Shown here one piece after another: positions 16,990 through 25,923 of a stretch of DNA of 49,436 nucleotides. Made by a program: the position numbers and the translations under genes. The DNA is from Planctomycetota bacterium (lineage in GTDB: Bacteria > Planctomycetota > Planctomycetia > Gemmatales > Gemmataceae): the NCBI GenBank assembly GCA_021413735.1, contig JAIOPV010000244.1, positions 1-49,436 of the forward strand, written 5' to 3'. The notes beneath the pieces were generated by a model that was not told where the DNA came from, did not search any database, and worked only from the letters and a program-made list of their open reading frames with translations. The stretch's first letter is position 1, and each line of letters begins with the position of its first letter.

Positions 16990-17154
16990 GAGGTGAGAGT
17001 ACCCGTCGAAGCGACGCTCCGCAAGCATTCACAGATTGCGGATTGTTCCGACAATGTCCGGCATAGCAGTTGCACCAATTATCCTGGTCGAACGAGATGT
17101 TGCTCGTTCGGCTTGGTTTTCTGGGCAACCCCCAACATCTCCTTGGAGGCAGTT

Positions 17155-17463
17155 ATGGTTCGTCGGGCATTCGCGTTGGTGGCAGTGGCAGCGTTGTTCG
17201 CATTCAGTGGGCAAGCATTTGCCGAAGACAAGGCCGGCACCCATGAGGGGAAGGTCGTCAAGGCAGAAGCTGGCAAGCTGACGATGTCGGACAAGGATGG
17301 CAAGAATGAACACACGCATGCCGTACCTGCTGATGCCAAGGTGAGCTGCGATGGCAAGGAGTGTAAACTCACAGAACTGAAGGCCGGTTCGTCCGTGAAG
17401 GTGACCACCGAGAAGAAGGGCGACAAGGTTGTCGTGACGAAAGTCGAAGCGAAGACGACCTGA
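17155..17463 (+). CDS. Small secreted protein, DUF5666-like pattern
   Basis: A 102-residue exported protein. It has a signal peptide (MVRRAFALVAVAALFAFSGQ, cut near AFAE). The mature 75 residues follow a beta-rich pattern, GxVVKAxxGKLTMSDKDGK, then VPADAKVSCDGKECKL, then LKAGSSVKVTTEKKGDKVVV. This resembles small single-domain beta-barrel proteins of the DUF5666 type common in planctomycetes. It has two Cys (in CDGKEC) that could form a disulfide or bind metal. GGAGG lies 5 nt upstream of the ATG at 17155; the longer frame upstream runs through noncoding repeats. Function unknown. Confidence 0.8.
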   Translation: MVRRAFALVAVAALFAFSGQAFAEDKAGTHEGKVVKAEAGKLTMSDKDGKNEHTHAVPADAKVSCDGKECKLTELKAGSSVKVTTEKKGDKVVVTKVEAKTT

Positions 17464-17515
17464 CAATCGGCTTCAACAAGAACTGGCCGGGCCGCAGAGA
17501 TGATCCGCGGCCTAG

Positions 17516-17552
17516 CGTCGTTTTCGTTTTCGTCTTCGTTTTCGTCGCGTCT
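17516..17552 (+). repeat. TTTTCG hexamer tract
   Basis: About six tandem units of CGTTTT/CGTCTT, a simple-sequence tract. Not in a supported gene. Confidence 0.75.
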
Positions 17553-17667
17553 CCTCCCCCGACCTGGATTGGGGAAGGCTGTTCCAACACCGTTGTCCAA
17601 GCCTTCGCGAATCGTGCTGCGCACCTTTGTGCATCGTGGTTCGCAAAATCATGGACAGCGTACGGGT

Positions 17668-17713
17668 AGCATCGTCCTGTCGCAAAGCGACGAGCGAAAT
17701 CAACCACGAGAAC
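17668..17713 (+). repeat. Direct repeat, copy B
   Basis: Partner of 16942-16989, in the same orientation, 0.7 kb apart; the small gene at 17155-17463 lies between the two copies. The last 13 nt (CAACCACGAGAAC) are identical. Confidence 0.75.
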
Positions 17714-17984
17714 ACATCAGAAGGTAACCCGGCTCGAAGCCGCGAACACGCGTGTTCTTGGGATTGGCGACGACCTGCGAAGCCGCAAGCCGCTTCAACA
17801 CAGAGGTCAAGCCGGTCGCGGCTTCGCACACATCTACACGATTTGCTTGACCCATCACCCTGTCGGGTTTAACATTCAACTCTACCCGCCTGACTGCACT
17901 CCGGTGCGCCAAGAACTCCGGGTTCATTCCCGGACTCGCCAAAACTGAATCGCTCGCCAGGTTCGCTCCAACGGAGATCTCCAT

Positions 17985-20654
17985 ATGCGCCGGCTCGTGT
18001 TCGGCCCTCTCATCTTGATTGCGTGCGGCACCACCGCCGCTCAGCAAGCGCCACCCGGATTGCCCAGCGCACGCATTTCCAACGTGTTTCCCACCGGAGC
18101 CAAGGCAGGGCCGACGCATGTCATTCGTGCCTTCGGCGCCGTGCTGAAGTCCGACGACGATGTGACGATCATCGGCTCCGACCTCGACGAACCTGAGAAA
18201 CTGTACTTCTCGCATCCGGGCATCAAGGGCGTATACATCGCGCCACCGCTGCCGCCCGTCGATCCGAAGAAGAAAGACATGCCGCCAATGGTGAAGGCGG
18301 CCCCCAACGGACCCCACAAATTCAAGGTGACCGTTGCTGCCGATGTGCCTCCGGGAACTTACGATCTGCGCGTCATCGGCAAGTACGGAGTCAGCAATCC
18401 GCGTGCGTTCGTCGTCGGCAACATCAACGAGGTTCGCGAGAAGGAACCGAACAACGACGTGCCCGAAGCTCAACGGGTGGACATCGGCACCACGGTGAAC
18501 GGCGTTCTCAGTGCCGCCACCGACGTGGATTACAGCGTCTTCACCGGCAAGAAGGGGCAACGGGTCGTGGTGTCGTGCTTGGCTTCGTCCATCGACACGC
18601 GAGCCACGCCGATGATCGAAATCTTCGACGTCGGTGGTCGCAAGCTCGCCGTGAACCGCAACTACCGCGATAGCGATGCCGTCGCCGACGTGATCCTTCC
18701 CGAAGATGGCGATTACTACATCCGTCTGTTCCAGTTCGCGTATCAGGGCGGCGGGGCCGACTTCGGGTATCGCCTCACGATCAGCACCGGCCCCTGGATC
18801 GACGCAGTGTTCCCGCCGATCGTCGAGCCGGGCAAGCCCGCACAAGTTACCCTGTACGGCCGCAACCTGCCGAACAGCCAATCCGCCGACGGCTTCACAG
18901 TCGATGGCCGACCGCTGGAAAAGCTCACGGTCACGATCACGCCGCCAGCCGAACCCACAGCACTCACCCGGCTCTCGGTTCGCGGACGAATCGAACCAGT
19001 GACCGCGTTGCAGGACGGTTTCGAGTACACATTCAAGGGGCCGAACGGCCTTTCGAACCCGGTGCCGATCTACTTCGCTCGGGAGAAGTTGGCCATCAAG
19101 AAGAACGCTGGCGGAACCACCGCTGCGACAGCCGAAGCACTTCCGGTTCCATGCGAACTGGCAGGCTTCATCTCGCGGCGTGGCGATTCCGACTGGTACA
19201 GCTTCGACGCGAAGAAGGGCGAGCAGCTCTATGTCGAAGTCGCGGCCGAACGCATCGGCACGCAGGCAGATTTCTTCTTCTCGATCCGCGACCACAAGGA
19301 CACGAAACGCGATCTGTCGGGCGAGCAGGACGACGACCCCGATAGCCTGCATCCGAGCGGATTCTACACTCGCACCTCGGACCCCGCGCCGTACAAGTTT
19401 ACCGCTCCCGAAGACGGCAAGTATTACGTCGTCGTTGGCTGCCGCGAAGCGAGCGTTCTGACTGGTCCGCGTTCCACGTATCGCCTGCGAGTCAGTCCCG
19501 CGAAGCCGGATTTCCGTGCCGTCGCGATGCCGTATAGCAGGCATTACCAGAGCGGTGCGAATGCGTGGCAGGGCGGCACTCAGGCTTACGACGTCTACGT
19601 TCATCGCATCGACGGCTACAACGGTGCGATCTCTATCGTGCCTGAAGGATTGCCGGCGGGTGTGACCGCGAAGCCGCTGACCATCGGGCCGACGACTCGT
19701 TGGGGCGTGTTGGTGTTGAATGCGGCTCCGGGCGCTGCGGCGTTCGTCGGACCGATTACAATGAAGGCATCTGGCACCGGTCCCGATGGCAAGCCGCTCG
19801 TTCGCGAGATTCGCCCCGCCACGGTTACATGGGGTACGTCGCAGCCAAACTCGAACGTGCCAGTCATCGCGAGACTCGATCAGTCGTTCATTCTCTCGGT
19901 GCGACCCGAGAAAGCGCCGTTCACGCTGATACCTGAGCCTGCGAACGCAACCACGAAACTGAACGGCAAAGACGAGAAGTTGACGTCGTTGACCGTGAAG
20001 CAGGGCGACAAGTTCACCGTGCCGTTGAAGGTGAATTGGGTGTTGCCAGACAAGCAGAACGTCACGCTGACCGCGGAACCAACGGCACCGAACCCGCAGA
20101 ACTCGCCGGTCACGGTGCAGATTCCGACGCAGCCGACGAAAGAGAAGCCGGAGGGCGTGCTGAACTTCGACGTGAAGCCGACCGCTCCTCCGGGCGTGTA
20201 CTCGATCACGGTGAAGGGCGTCGCACAGGTGCCGTTCACGCGTGACCCGATGGCGAAGGACAAAAAGGGCGGCAACGTTCCCGCCGAGGAGTTCACCGAG
20301 CCGATTCTCGTGACGGTCATTCCGCTTTCGGTGGCGAAAGTGACTGTCGGCGCGATCCCGAACAACACGCTCAAGCTCGGCATGTCCGGCGAGATGACCA
20401 TCAAGGTGGAACGTCAGTTCGAGTACGCCGGCGAGTTCAAGGTGAAGTTCACGCCACCGATGGGCACAATGGGCGTGACGGCCGACGAGGTCACCATCCC
20501 CGCTGGCAAGGATGAGGTGAAGTTGGTGGTGAAGGCCGCCGCGGATGCGAAGCCGGGGGCCGTAAGCAACGCCGTCGTGACCGTGACCGCTGTGTACGAT
20601 CAGAAGCACACCATTACCCACGAGGCCAAGGTGACCTTCACCGTGGCGAAATAA
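17985..20654 (+). CDS. Large secreted protein with pre-peptidase C-terminal domains
   Basis: An 889-residue exported protein of the planctomycete PPC-domain type. It begins with a signal peptide (MRRLVFGPLILIACGTTAAQ). A first beta domain is followed by a PPC domain near residues 150-265, recognisable by EKEPNNDVPEAQ and DVDYSVFTGKKGQRVVVSC, and a second near residues 365-505 (GDSDWYSFDAKKGEQLYVEV). Ig-like or TIG-like modules flank them. No protease catalytic motif was seen, so it is more likely a binding or scaffold protein. The start has GGAGA 8 nt upstream. It lies 51 bp before the cytochrome/WD40 gene, and such pairs are common in planctomycetes, suggesting joint action at the cell surface. 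Confidence 0.85.
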   Translation: MRRLVFGPLILIACGTTAAQQAPPGLPSARISNVFPTGAKAGPTHVIRAFGAVLKSDDDVTIIGSDLDEPEKLYFSHPGIKGVYIAPPLPPVDPKKKDMPPMVKAAPNGPHKFKVTVAADVPPGTYDLRVIGKYGVSNPRAFVVGNINEVREKEPNNDVPEAQRVDIGTTVNGVLSAATDVDYSVFTGKKGQRVVVSCLASSIDTRATPMIEIFDVGGRKLAVNRNYRDSDAVADVILPEDGDYYIRLFQFAYQGGGADFGYRLTISTGPWIDAVFPPIVEPGKPAQVTLYGRNLPNSQSADGFTVDGRPLEKLTVTITPPAEPTALTRLSVRGRIEPVTALQDGFEYTFKGPNGLSNPVPIYFAREKLAIKKNAGGTTAATAEALPVPCELAGFISRRGDSDWYSFDAKKGEQLYVEVAAERIGTQADFFFSIRDHKDTKRDLSGEQDDDPDSLHPSGFYTRTSDPAPYKFTAPEDGKYYVVVGCREASVLTGPRSTYRLRVSPAKPDFRAVAMPYSRHYQSGANAWQGGTQAYDVYVHRIDGYNGAISIVPEGLPAGVTAKPLTIGPTTRWGVLVLNAAPGAAAFVGPITMKASGTGPDGKPLVREIRPATVTWGTSQPNSNVPVIARLDQSFILSVRPEKAPFTLIPEPANATTKLNGKDEKLTSLTVKQGDKFTVPLKVNWVLPDKQNVTLTAEPTAPNPQNSPVTVQIPTQPTKEKPEGVLNFDVKPTAPPGVYSITVKGVAQVPFTRDPMAKDKKGGNVPAEEFTEPILVTVIPLSVAKVTVGAIPNNTLKLGMSGEMTIKVERQFEYAGEFKVKFTPPMGTMGVTADEVTIPAGKDEVKLVVKAAADAKPGAVSNAVVTVTAVYDQKHTITHEAKVTFTVAK

Positions 20655-20660
20655 TTCGGT

Positions 20661-20681
20661 GGTCGCCCCGATGGGGCGACC
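20661..20681 (+). terminator. Short hairpin between two secreted-protein genes
   Basis: Perfect 9-bp stem GGTCGCCCC-GAT-GGGGCGACC, 6 bp after the stop codon. No T-run follows, and the next start is 24 bp away, so it may slow rather than stop transcription. A very similar hairpin is at 46682-46705. Confidence 0.6.
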
Positions 20682-20705
20682 GCTCAACATAACCCGGAGA
20701 CCTCC

Positions 20706-22211
20706 ATGCGTCGGTTAATCGCATTCGCCCTGATGGTGTTCGTCGCGCATTCCGCGATTCCTCAAGAGCCCAAGAAAGACGAGTTCCCACCGATTCCGGT
20801 CATCGACCTGAAACTCACCAAGGACGTCGAGTACGGAGCGGACATCGAGCCGATCTTCAAGAACAAATGCTTCGTCTGTCACTCCGGAAACGTGATCGAC
20901 TCCAACGGCAAATACGACATGAGCACCTACGAGAAGGTGATGAAGGGCGGCGCGAAACGCGGTGCGAAGGTCGTTCTCCCCGGCAAGTCCGCGGATAGCT
21001 TCCTCTTCCAGTCGTGTGCCCGCCTCGTGAAGCCGATGATGCCGCCGAAGAGCGAAGAACCGCTCTCGTCGAAAGAATTGTCGATGGTCAAACTGTGGAT
21101 CGACCAGGGCGCGAAAGCACCGACCACGAAGGCCGTCAAGGAAAAGATCATCGTGAACCTGCCGCCGGCGCTCGTGAAGCCCGTGCGAGCCGTCGCTGTG
21201 TCGCCGGATGGCAAAGTGGTTGTCGCCAGCCGAGGGAATCAGGTTCACGTCTTCGAGGTGAAGACGATCCCGGCCGAGAAGAAAGGCGACAAGGACAAGC
21301 AGGAGTGGGCGTTCTCGAAGACGCTCGTTGATCCAACTCTGAAGACGCCAGACGGCAAAGACCCGAAAGCCGCACACATCTCGCTCGTCGAGTCGATGGC
21401 GTTCTCGCCAGACGGCAAGACGCTCGTGACCGGCAGTTTCCGCGAACTGACGATGTGGGACTTCGAGAAGGGCACGCCGAAGACTCGCATCGGCGACTTC
21501 GCCGACCGTGTGTGTGCCATCTCGTATTCGACCGACGGCAAGTTCTTCGCGACCGGCGGCGGCGCTCCAACCGAAGACGGCGAGATTCGAGTTTACACCG
21601 CTGACGGCAAGCTCGTGACCGACATCAAGAACGGTCACAGTGACACGGTGTTCGGCGTTGCTTTCAGTCCCGATGGCAAACTGCTCGCGACCTGCGGAGC
21701 CGACAAGTTCGTGAAGGTCTTTGAGCTGCCGACGGAGCCCGGCAAACCTGCGAAGTTCGTGAAGTCGTTCGAGGGGCACACGCACCACGTCATGGGGGTT
21801 GGCTGGACGCCAGACGGCAAGAAACTGGCGTCGTGCGGCGCGGATAACTTCGTGAAGGTGTGGGACTACGAGAAGGGCGAGAAGATCCGCGATATGGCGG
21901 GGCACACGAAGCAGGTGACGAATCTGTTCTTCGTGGGCAAGACGCCGCAGTTCTTGACCGGCAGTGGCGACAACAGCGTTCGGATGTGGAACGCCGAGAA
22001 CGGCGGTGCCGTTCGGACCTTCCCCGGCGCTGTCGACTTCGTTTACTCGGTGAGTTCCAGCACCGACGGCACGGTGGTTGCCAGCGGATGCGAAGACGGC
22101 ATCTTGCGGGTGTACAACGGCACGAGCGGGGCACTACTGAAAGCCGCGCTGCCCCCGGACGCCGAACCGAAGAAGGAAGAACCGAAGAAAGAGGAGCCGA
22201 AGAAGAAGTAA
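20706..22211 (+). CDS. Cytochrome-c-like domain fused to WD40 repeats
   Basis: A 501-residue exported protein of the planctomycete cytochrome-c/WD40 type. After a signal peptide (MRRLIAFALMVFVAHSAIPQ) comes a cytochrome-c-like domain with a haem-attachment motif C55-x-x-C58-H59 (NKCFVCHSG) and a likely axial-Met region (KPMMPPKS). From about residue 155 there are about seven WD40 units, each with S-P-D-G-K followed by V-[KR]-x-[FW]-[DE] (for example FSPDGKLLATCGADKFVKVF), which should close a beta-propeller. It ends in a Lys/Glu/Pro tail (EPKKEEPKKEEPKKK). Redox role is unproven; the haem motif is intact. GGAGA precedes the start. Confidence 0.9.
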   Translation: MRRLIAFALMVFVAHSAIPQEPKKDEFPPIPVIDLKLTKDVEYGADIEPIFKNKCFVCHSGNVIDSNGKYDMSTYEKVMKGGAKRGAKVVLPGKSADSFLFQSCARLVKPMMPPKSEEPLSSKELSMVKLWIDQGAKAPTTKAVKEKIIVNLPPALVKPVRAVAVSPDGKVVVASRGNQVHVFEVKTIPAEKKGDKDKQEWAFSKTLVDPTLKTPDGKDPKAAHISLVESMAFSPDGKTLVTGSFRELTMWDFEKGTPKTRIGDFADRVCAISYSTDGKFFATGGGAPTEDGEIRVYTADGKLVTDIKNGHSDTVFGVAFSPDGKLLATCGADKFVKVFELPTEPGKPAKFVKSFEGHTHHVMGVGWTPDGKKLASCGADNFVKVWDYEKGEKIRDMAGHTKQVTNLFFVGKTPQFLTGSGDNSVRMWNAENGGAVRTFPGAVDFVYSVSSSTDGTVVASGCEDGILRVYNGTSGALLKAALPPDAEPKKEEPKKEEPKKK

Positions 22212-22219
22212 CTTGGGTT

Positions 22220-22270
22220 TCGCCGCTTGCGGCGTCGCGCTCCACCAGAGCGCGACGCCGCAAGCGGCGA
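22220..22270 (+). repeat. 51-nt hairpin, family member 1
   Basis: A perfect 23-bp stem with 5-nt loop CACCA, left arm starting TCGCCGCTTGCGGCGTCGCG, 8 nt after the cytochrome/WD40 stop codon. Followed by GAATTTTCC. It shares length, ends and position with the hairpins at 25791 and 28490. May act as a terminator or mRNA 3'-end stabiliser. Confidence 0.9.
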
Positions 22271-22387
22271 GAATTTTCCTCCCATCTCTGAATTTTTTGC
22301 AATCCGTCCGACGGGCTGCCTCGTCCATATCGTTAAGCCGTTCCCTTCTTCCGGCTTCGCTCGCTCGTTTACCCTGGAGTTCACTGA

Positions 22388-23044
22388 ATGTTCACCGCTC
22401 TCACGCTGTCGTTGGCGCTTGGTGCGCCCGTTCCAGCCCCGACCGCTCCGGTCGCCACCGGTGTTGCCCCACGAGTCATGGAACTCAAGGCAGACGCCAA
22501 CGGTAAGGTGATGGTCACCATCACCCGCATGGAAAAGCTTCAGGTTGGAGTTGGTGCCGCGATCGCTCCCGCTCCTGGTGGTGCAGCTCCCGCTCCGCCG
22601 GCCGTCGCCGTGCGAGAAATCCCGATGATGAAGGTCGTTGAACTCGGCGAAGTGAAGGATCTGACTTTCACGACCGCTGACGGCATGAAGGTGGACACGG
22701 AAGCCGCCATGAAGAAGTTGGCGGGCGGCGCGATCGTCGTCATCACCAGCGACGGCAAGCCAGTCAGCCCTGCGTTCCTGAAGGTCTTCAAAGACGACAC
22801 GCTCGTTCTCGTCTCGCCGGAATTCACCGCCCCAATTGGCGGCTTCGGTGGCGGCGTCATCGGGCCAGTCAAACCGTTCCCAGGTGGCATTCGTCCGCTG
22901 CCTCCGATCCAGGTTCAACCGGGCGTGGTTCAGCCTGGCGTGATCCAGATCGTTCCGATCGGCCCAGGCGGCGTGCAGATCGAAGTTGCCCAGCCGGTGC
23001 CGGTTCCCGTGAACAAGGTTCCGCAGCCAGCTCCCGTGAAGTGA
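22388..23044 (+). CDS. Secreted hypothetical protein, paralogue A
   Basis: A 218-residue exported protein of no recognised family. It has a short N-terminal hydrophobic signal (MFTALTLSLALGAPVPAP). A core near residues 70-145 contains KVDTEAAMKKLAGGAIVVIT, SDGKPVSPAFLKVF and DDTLVLVSPEF. A Pro/Val/Ile-rich tail repeats units such as PGVVQPGVIQIVP. The same core pattern (a rule-like GG-A-x-[IL]-[LV]-V-[IT]-x-D-G-K-P motif, then LK-x-[FV]-x-x-D) occurs in the next gene, so the two are tandem paralogues. GGAG lies about 10 nt before the ATG. Function unknown. Confidence 0.8.
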   Translation: MFTALTLSLALGAPVPAPTAPVATGVAPRVMELKADANGKVMVTITRMEKLQVGVGAAIAPAPGGAAPAPPAVAVREIPMMKVVELGEVKDLTFTTADGMKVDTEAAMKKLAGGAIVVITSDGKPVSPAFLKVFKDDTLVLVSPEFTAPIGGFGGGVIGPVKPFPGGIRPLPPIQVQPGVVQPGVIQIVPIGPGGVQIEVAQPVPVPVNKVPQPAPVK

Positions 23045-23068
23045 TTGACGATTCTGATGTGTATGCAC

Positions 23069-23091
23069 ACGGCCGGGAGAATCCCGGCCGT
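23069..23091 (+). terminator. Hairpin terminator
   Basis: Perfect 10-bp G/C-rich stem ACGGCCGGGA-GAA-TCCCGGCCGT, 24 bp after the stop of paralogue A, followed by CTTCG. Likely an intrinsic terminator, without a strong T-run. Confidence 0.7.
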
Positions 23092-23227
23092 CTTCGTAAA
23101 GTTGAAGATTGTAAAACGTCGGCTAGAGGCTTTACAGGCACTCTCTGGCAGCGTAAATTGTAACCTACTTTCACCTGCCGAAAGCCAGACTCAAAACTCG
23201 CTTTGTCCAGCCCCGAGGAACTTCCCC

Positions 23228-24292
23228 ATGCTGCCCTCCTTGCTCGTCGCTGTGACGCTCACTGCACCCGGTGCGCCGGTGCCGAAGGATACTGTTCCGA
23301 ACACCACGGGGCCGGCTCCTCGCATCGTTGCGGCAAAGGCCGATTCGGCTGGAGCGGTCTGGATCACCGCACAGGTGTATCAGAAGCAAAAAGTGACCCA
23401 GCAGTTCTTCACGGTCGAGAACGGCAAGCAGGTCATGAAGCAGCAGGAAATCGAGCAGGTTGTCCCGAACTACATCCGCAAAACAATCGGCGACTTCGGA
23501 GGGAAGTTCGGCACGGTTGAAGGCACGACGCTCAGCGCCGATGAGGCGACTCGCCGAGTCAAGGACGGAGCGACGCTGCTCGTCACGGCTGATGGCAAGC
23601 CGATCGACGCGGGCTGGCTCAAGGCTGTCGCCAGCGACACCATCATCATGACGACCGAGGGATTGGGCGAGGCTCACTTCGTTAGCGGGAACGCTCCGTA
23701 TCCCTCGACGACTTCCCCGCGGTTGGTGATGCTCGGCACCGACGACAAGGGTGAAGTGCGTGTGCCCGTGAACCCGAACAGCACGAACCCGAACGGTCAG
23801 GTCTACAACGAGTTCGGCGGTCGTGGTGGTTTCCGTGGCCGCGTTGTGATCCAGAACGGCATCGACAACTTCGATGGTTCTGTTCTGCCGCAACCGACAG
23901 CCGCGACTCCGGCGGGATCGGATGGCAAGAAAGCACTCACGGACATCAAGTTCGACGCTTACGACGTGACGGGCAAGTTGGTTTCCCGCAACGAGGCGCT
24001 CACCCGATTGAAGGCTGGCGGGTTGACGATCGTCGCGGGCGATAATCGCTTCCCGGATTCGGACTACCTCAAGGCGTTCCGCGAGGATTTGCTCGTGATC
24101 GTGTCGCCTGAGTTGGTTTTCCACCCTGGGCAGACGAATCCGTTCGACCGCCCGACCACCAAGGTCGCCGCACCTGCCGGCGCGCAACCCGCGAATCCGG
24201 TACAGGCTGTCCCGGCTATCAGGATTGCCCAACCGGCCGTCATCAAGCAAGTTCAGATCCAACGAGCGATTCAGATCCAAGTCGAAAAGTGA
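23228..24292 (+). CDS. Secreted hypothetical protein, paralogue B
   Basis: A 354-residue exported protein related to the preceding one. It starts MLPSLLVAVTLTAPGAPVPK, and the same APVP motif follows the signal region in both genes. It carries two copies of the shared core: one near residues 100-140 (VKDGATLLVTADGKPIDAGW) and one near 255-300 (LKAGGLTIVAGDNRFPDSDY then FREDLLVIVSPELVF). So it is about twice the core of paralogue A, probably from internal duplication. It ends in an Ile/Gln/Val-rich tail. The start at 23228 has GAGGAA 8 nt upstream. The longer frame from 23045 crosses the terminator hairpin. Function unknown. Confidence 0.8.
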   Translation: MLPSLLVAVTLTAPGAPVPKDTVPNTTGPAPRIVAAKADSAGAVWITAQVYQKQKVTQQFFTVENGKQVMKQQEIEQVVPNYIRKTIGDFGGKFGTVEGTTLSADEATRRVKDGATLLVTADGKPIDAGWLKAVASDTIIMTTEGLGEAHFVSGNAPYPSTTSPRLVMLGTDDKGEVRVPVNPNSTNPNGQVYNEFGGRGGFRGRVVIQNGIDNFDGSVLPQPTAATPAGSDGKKALTDIKFDAYDVTGKLVSRNEALTRLKAGGLTIVAGDNRFPDSDYLKAFREDLLVIVSPELVFHPGQTNPFDRPTTKVAAPAGAQPANPVQAVPAIRIAQPAVIKQVQIQRAIQIQVEK

Positions 24293-24310
24293 TCCCGGTT
24301 CCTGGGATGA

Positions 24311-24350
24311 GCCGCTTGCGGCTTTGCCTGCGTGCAAAGCCGCGAACGGC
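24311..24350 (+). repeat. Imperfect hairpin after paralogue B
   Basis: A 17-bp stem with two mismatches around a 6-nt loop (CTGCGT), left arm GCCGCTTGCGGCTTTGC, 18 bp after the stop codon. It shares GCCGCTTGCGGC with the 51-nt hairpin family but differs in length and loop. Possibly a terminator. Confidence 0.7.
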
Positions 24351-24466
24351 CATGACCAGAGATTCACCGATTACTCATCTGGAATGTCATTGCCTCTCGC
24401 GGACATCTCGTTTAGTCTCACATTGCTGCTCTCGTTCCCACCGCCTCCCACTTCCACACTGCCACC

Positions 24467-25786
24467 ATGACCCCGTTGAACCGTCGCGCCTTCCTCGGAT
24501 CGTCCCTGGGCGGACTGACTGCTGCCGTTGCCAGTCCCGCCCAGGCCAAAGTCGAGGAAGCTCCCGCGCCCCGCAAGATCGAAGAACTGCCGACGAACCT
24601 CGGCCCCCAAGAAACACTGTTCCTCACGTGGTCGCAAGATCCGACCACGACCATGACGGTTCAATGGATCGGGCCAGCGATCGCCGCGCCGACATCCGTT
24701 CGCTACGTCACCCGCACGGGGATCAACTGGAAGGCGGAACCGACCATCACGCGGCCGTTCCCCAAGACGAACCTCAAGGTTCACCGGGCCGAACTCACGG
24801 GATTGACGCCCGGCACCGAGTATCTGCTGCAACTCGGGACGACGCCACAAGTGTTCCGATTCCGAACGATGCCAGCGAAGGCGAACGACACGTTCACGTT
24901 TGTGTCGGGCGGCGATTGCGGCGTGAACGCCCACGCGGTGGCGAACAACATTCTCGCCGCGAAGCAGGAGCCGTACTTCACGTTCATCGGCGGCGACCTC
25001 GGCTACGACAATGGCACATCCGCGACGAGCGCCCTGGGCTTCATCCGCAACTACGCCAAGAACATGATCGACCCGAAGGGTCGGCTCATTCCGCTGGTGA
25101 CGTGCCTGGGCAACCACGAAGTGCGGGGTGGTTACCGTGGCAAGCGTGAAGACGCAACGTTCTTCTTCCCGCTCTTCGAGGGGCTGTACAAGGAGCGGTC
25201 TTACGCAACACTCGACTTCGGCGACTACCTGAGCCTCGTGACGCTCGACACGGGGCACGTCTCGCCGATTAAGGGCGAACAGACCGACTGGCTGGAAAGC
25301 ACCCTGCGAGCGCGAGCAGAGCGACCGCACTTGATCGTGGCGAATCACGTTCCGGCGTATCCGTCGTTCCGTCCATCGGGATCGACGACGAAGCCCATGA
25401 AGAACGGCATCCTCGATCTGTTCGCGGCGCTTCCGGGAGCCGGCACCGGCGACGAGAACCGGAAGTTCTGGTGCCCGCTATTCGAGCGTTATGGCGTCGA
25501 TGCTGTGCTGGAACACCACGACCACACCTTCAAGCGGACGCACCCGCTGATCGACGGAAGGCGGAGCAAGTACGGTGTGCCGTATCTGGGCGACGGTTCG
25601 TGGGGCCAGTTGCGTGCGCCATCGCCGCCCGAGGCGCGATCGTATCTGGCGAGCGTCGGCAAGGCGTATCACTTCACCGTTCACAAACTGGAAGGCGAAC
25701 AGCGGTTCCATGTGGCGTTGGAAGAGTCCGGCCGCATCGCGGACATCTGCAGCACCACCGGCAAACGCCCCGCGCTCCGGGGATAA
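24467..25786 (+). CDS. Purple acid phosphatase-like metallophosphoesterase, Tat-exported
   Basis: A 439-residue exported phosphatase. A twin-arginine signal is present (NRRAFLGSSLGG). An N-terminal fibronectin-like domain (about residues 45-135; LFLTWSQDPTTTMTVQWIGP) precedes a calcineurin-type catalytic domain, the purple acid phosphatase layout. Metal-binding motifs are GGDCGVN, GGDLGYDNG, GNHE, ANHVP and HHDHTFKR, in the expected order. Variation from the plant consensus (GDxG as GGDCG, GHxH as HHDH) does not remove the His/Asp ligands. It should release phosphate from esters outside the cytoplasm. The kinase-PstS gene begins about 3 kb downstream on the other strand. Confidence 0.88.
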   Translation: MTPLNRRAFLGSSLGGLTAAVASPAQAKVEEAPAPRKIEELPTNLGPQETLFLTWSQDPTTTMTVQWIGPAIAAPTSVRYVTRTGINWKAEPTITRPFPKTNLKVHRAELTGLTPGTEYLLQLGTTPQVFRFRTMPAKANDTFTFVSGGDCGVNAHAVANNILAAKQEPYFTFIGGDLGYDNGTSATSALGFIRNYAKNMIDPKGRLIPLVTCLGNHEVRGGYRGKREDATFFFPLFEGLYKERSYATLDFGDYLSLVTLDTGHVSPIKGEQTDWLESTLRARAERPHLIVANHVPAYPSFRPSGSTTKPMKNGILDLFAALPGAGTGDENRKFWCPLFERYGVDAVLEHHDHTFKRTHPLIDGRRSKYGVPYLGDGSWGQLRAPSPPEARSYLASVGKAYHFTVHKLEGEQRFHVALEESGRIADICSTTGKRPALRG

Positions 25787-25790
25787 GTTT

Positions 25791-25841
25791 TCGCCGCTTG
25801 CGTCGTAGCGCTCATGTGGAGCGCTACGACGCAAGCGGCGA
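25791..25841 (+). repeat. 51-nt hairpin, family member 2
   Basis: A perfect 23-bp stem with 5-nt loop ATGTG, left arm starting TCGCCGCTTGCGTCGTAGCG, 4 nt after the phosphatase stop codon. Relative to the copy at 22220 it differs at two positions in the left arm, and both are matched by changes in the right arm. Confidence 0.9.
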
Positions 25842-25923
25842 TCATCATTTCCACATCTCGCCCACACACACTTCGTCGGGTATCATTCCCTGAAGCGCTG
25901 CCGCGTTTCAGGACCCACCCGCC

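Larger units (their letters stand above)
16688..17154. other. Repeat-rich gap upstream of the esterase gene
   Basis: No gene was recognised. The gap contains a 12-bp hairpin (16716-16743), a 22-bp inverted repeat (16800-16882), one copy of a 46-48-nt direct repeat (16942-16989) whose partner is at 17668-17713, and an 8-bp hairpin (17089-17110) in the leader of the next gene. Confidence 0.7.
17464..17984. other. 521-bp repeat-rich gap
   Basis: No gene was recognised on the plus strand. It holds a hexamer tract (17516-17552), an inverted copy of a motif present at 16888-16907 (17573-17592), the second copy of the direct repeat (17668-17713), and an inverted repeat of TGCGAAGCCGC (17776-17792 with 17813-17828). 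The end must hold the promoter of the pre-peptidase gene. Confidence 0.6.

Noticed and set aside
17700-20690. 996-residue open frame on the minus strand opposite the pre-peptidase gene
   Set aside because: Arg/His-rich composition, no family motif and no plausible start; a shadow of a high-GC gene.
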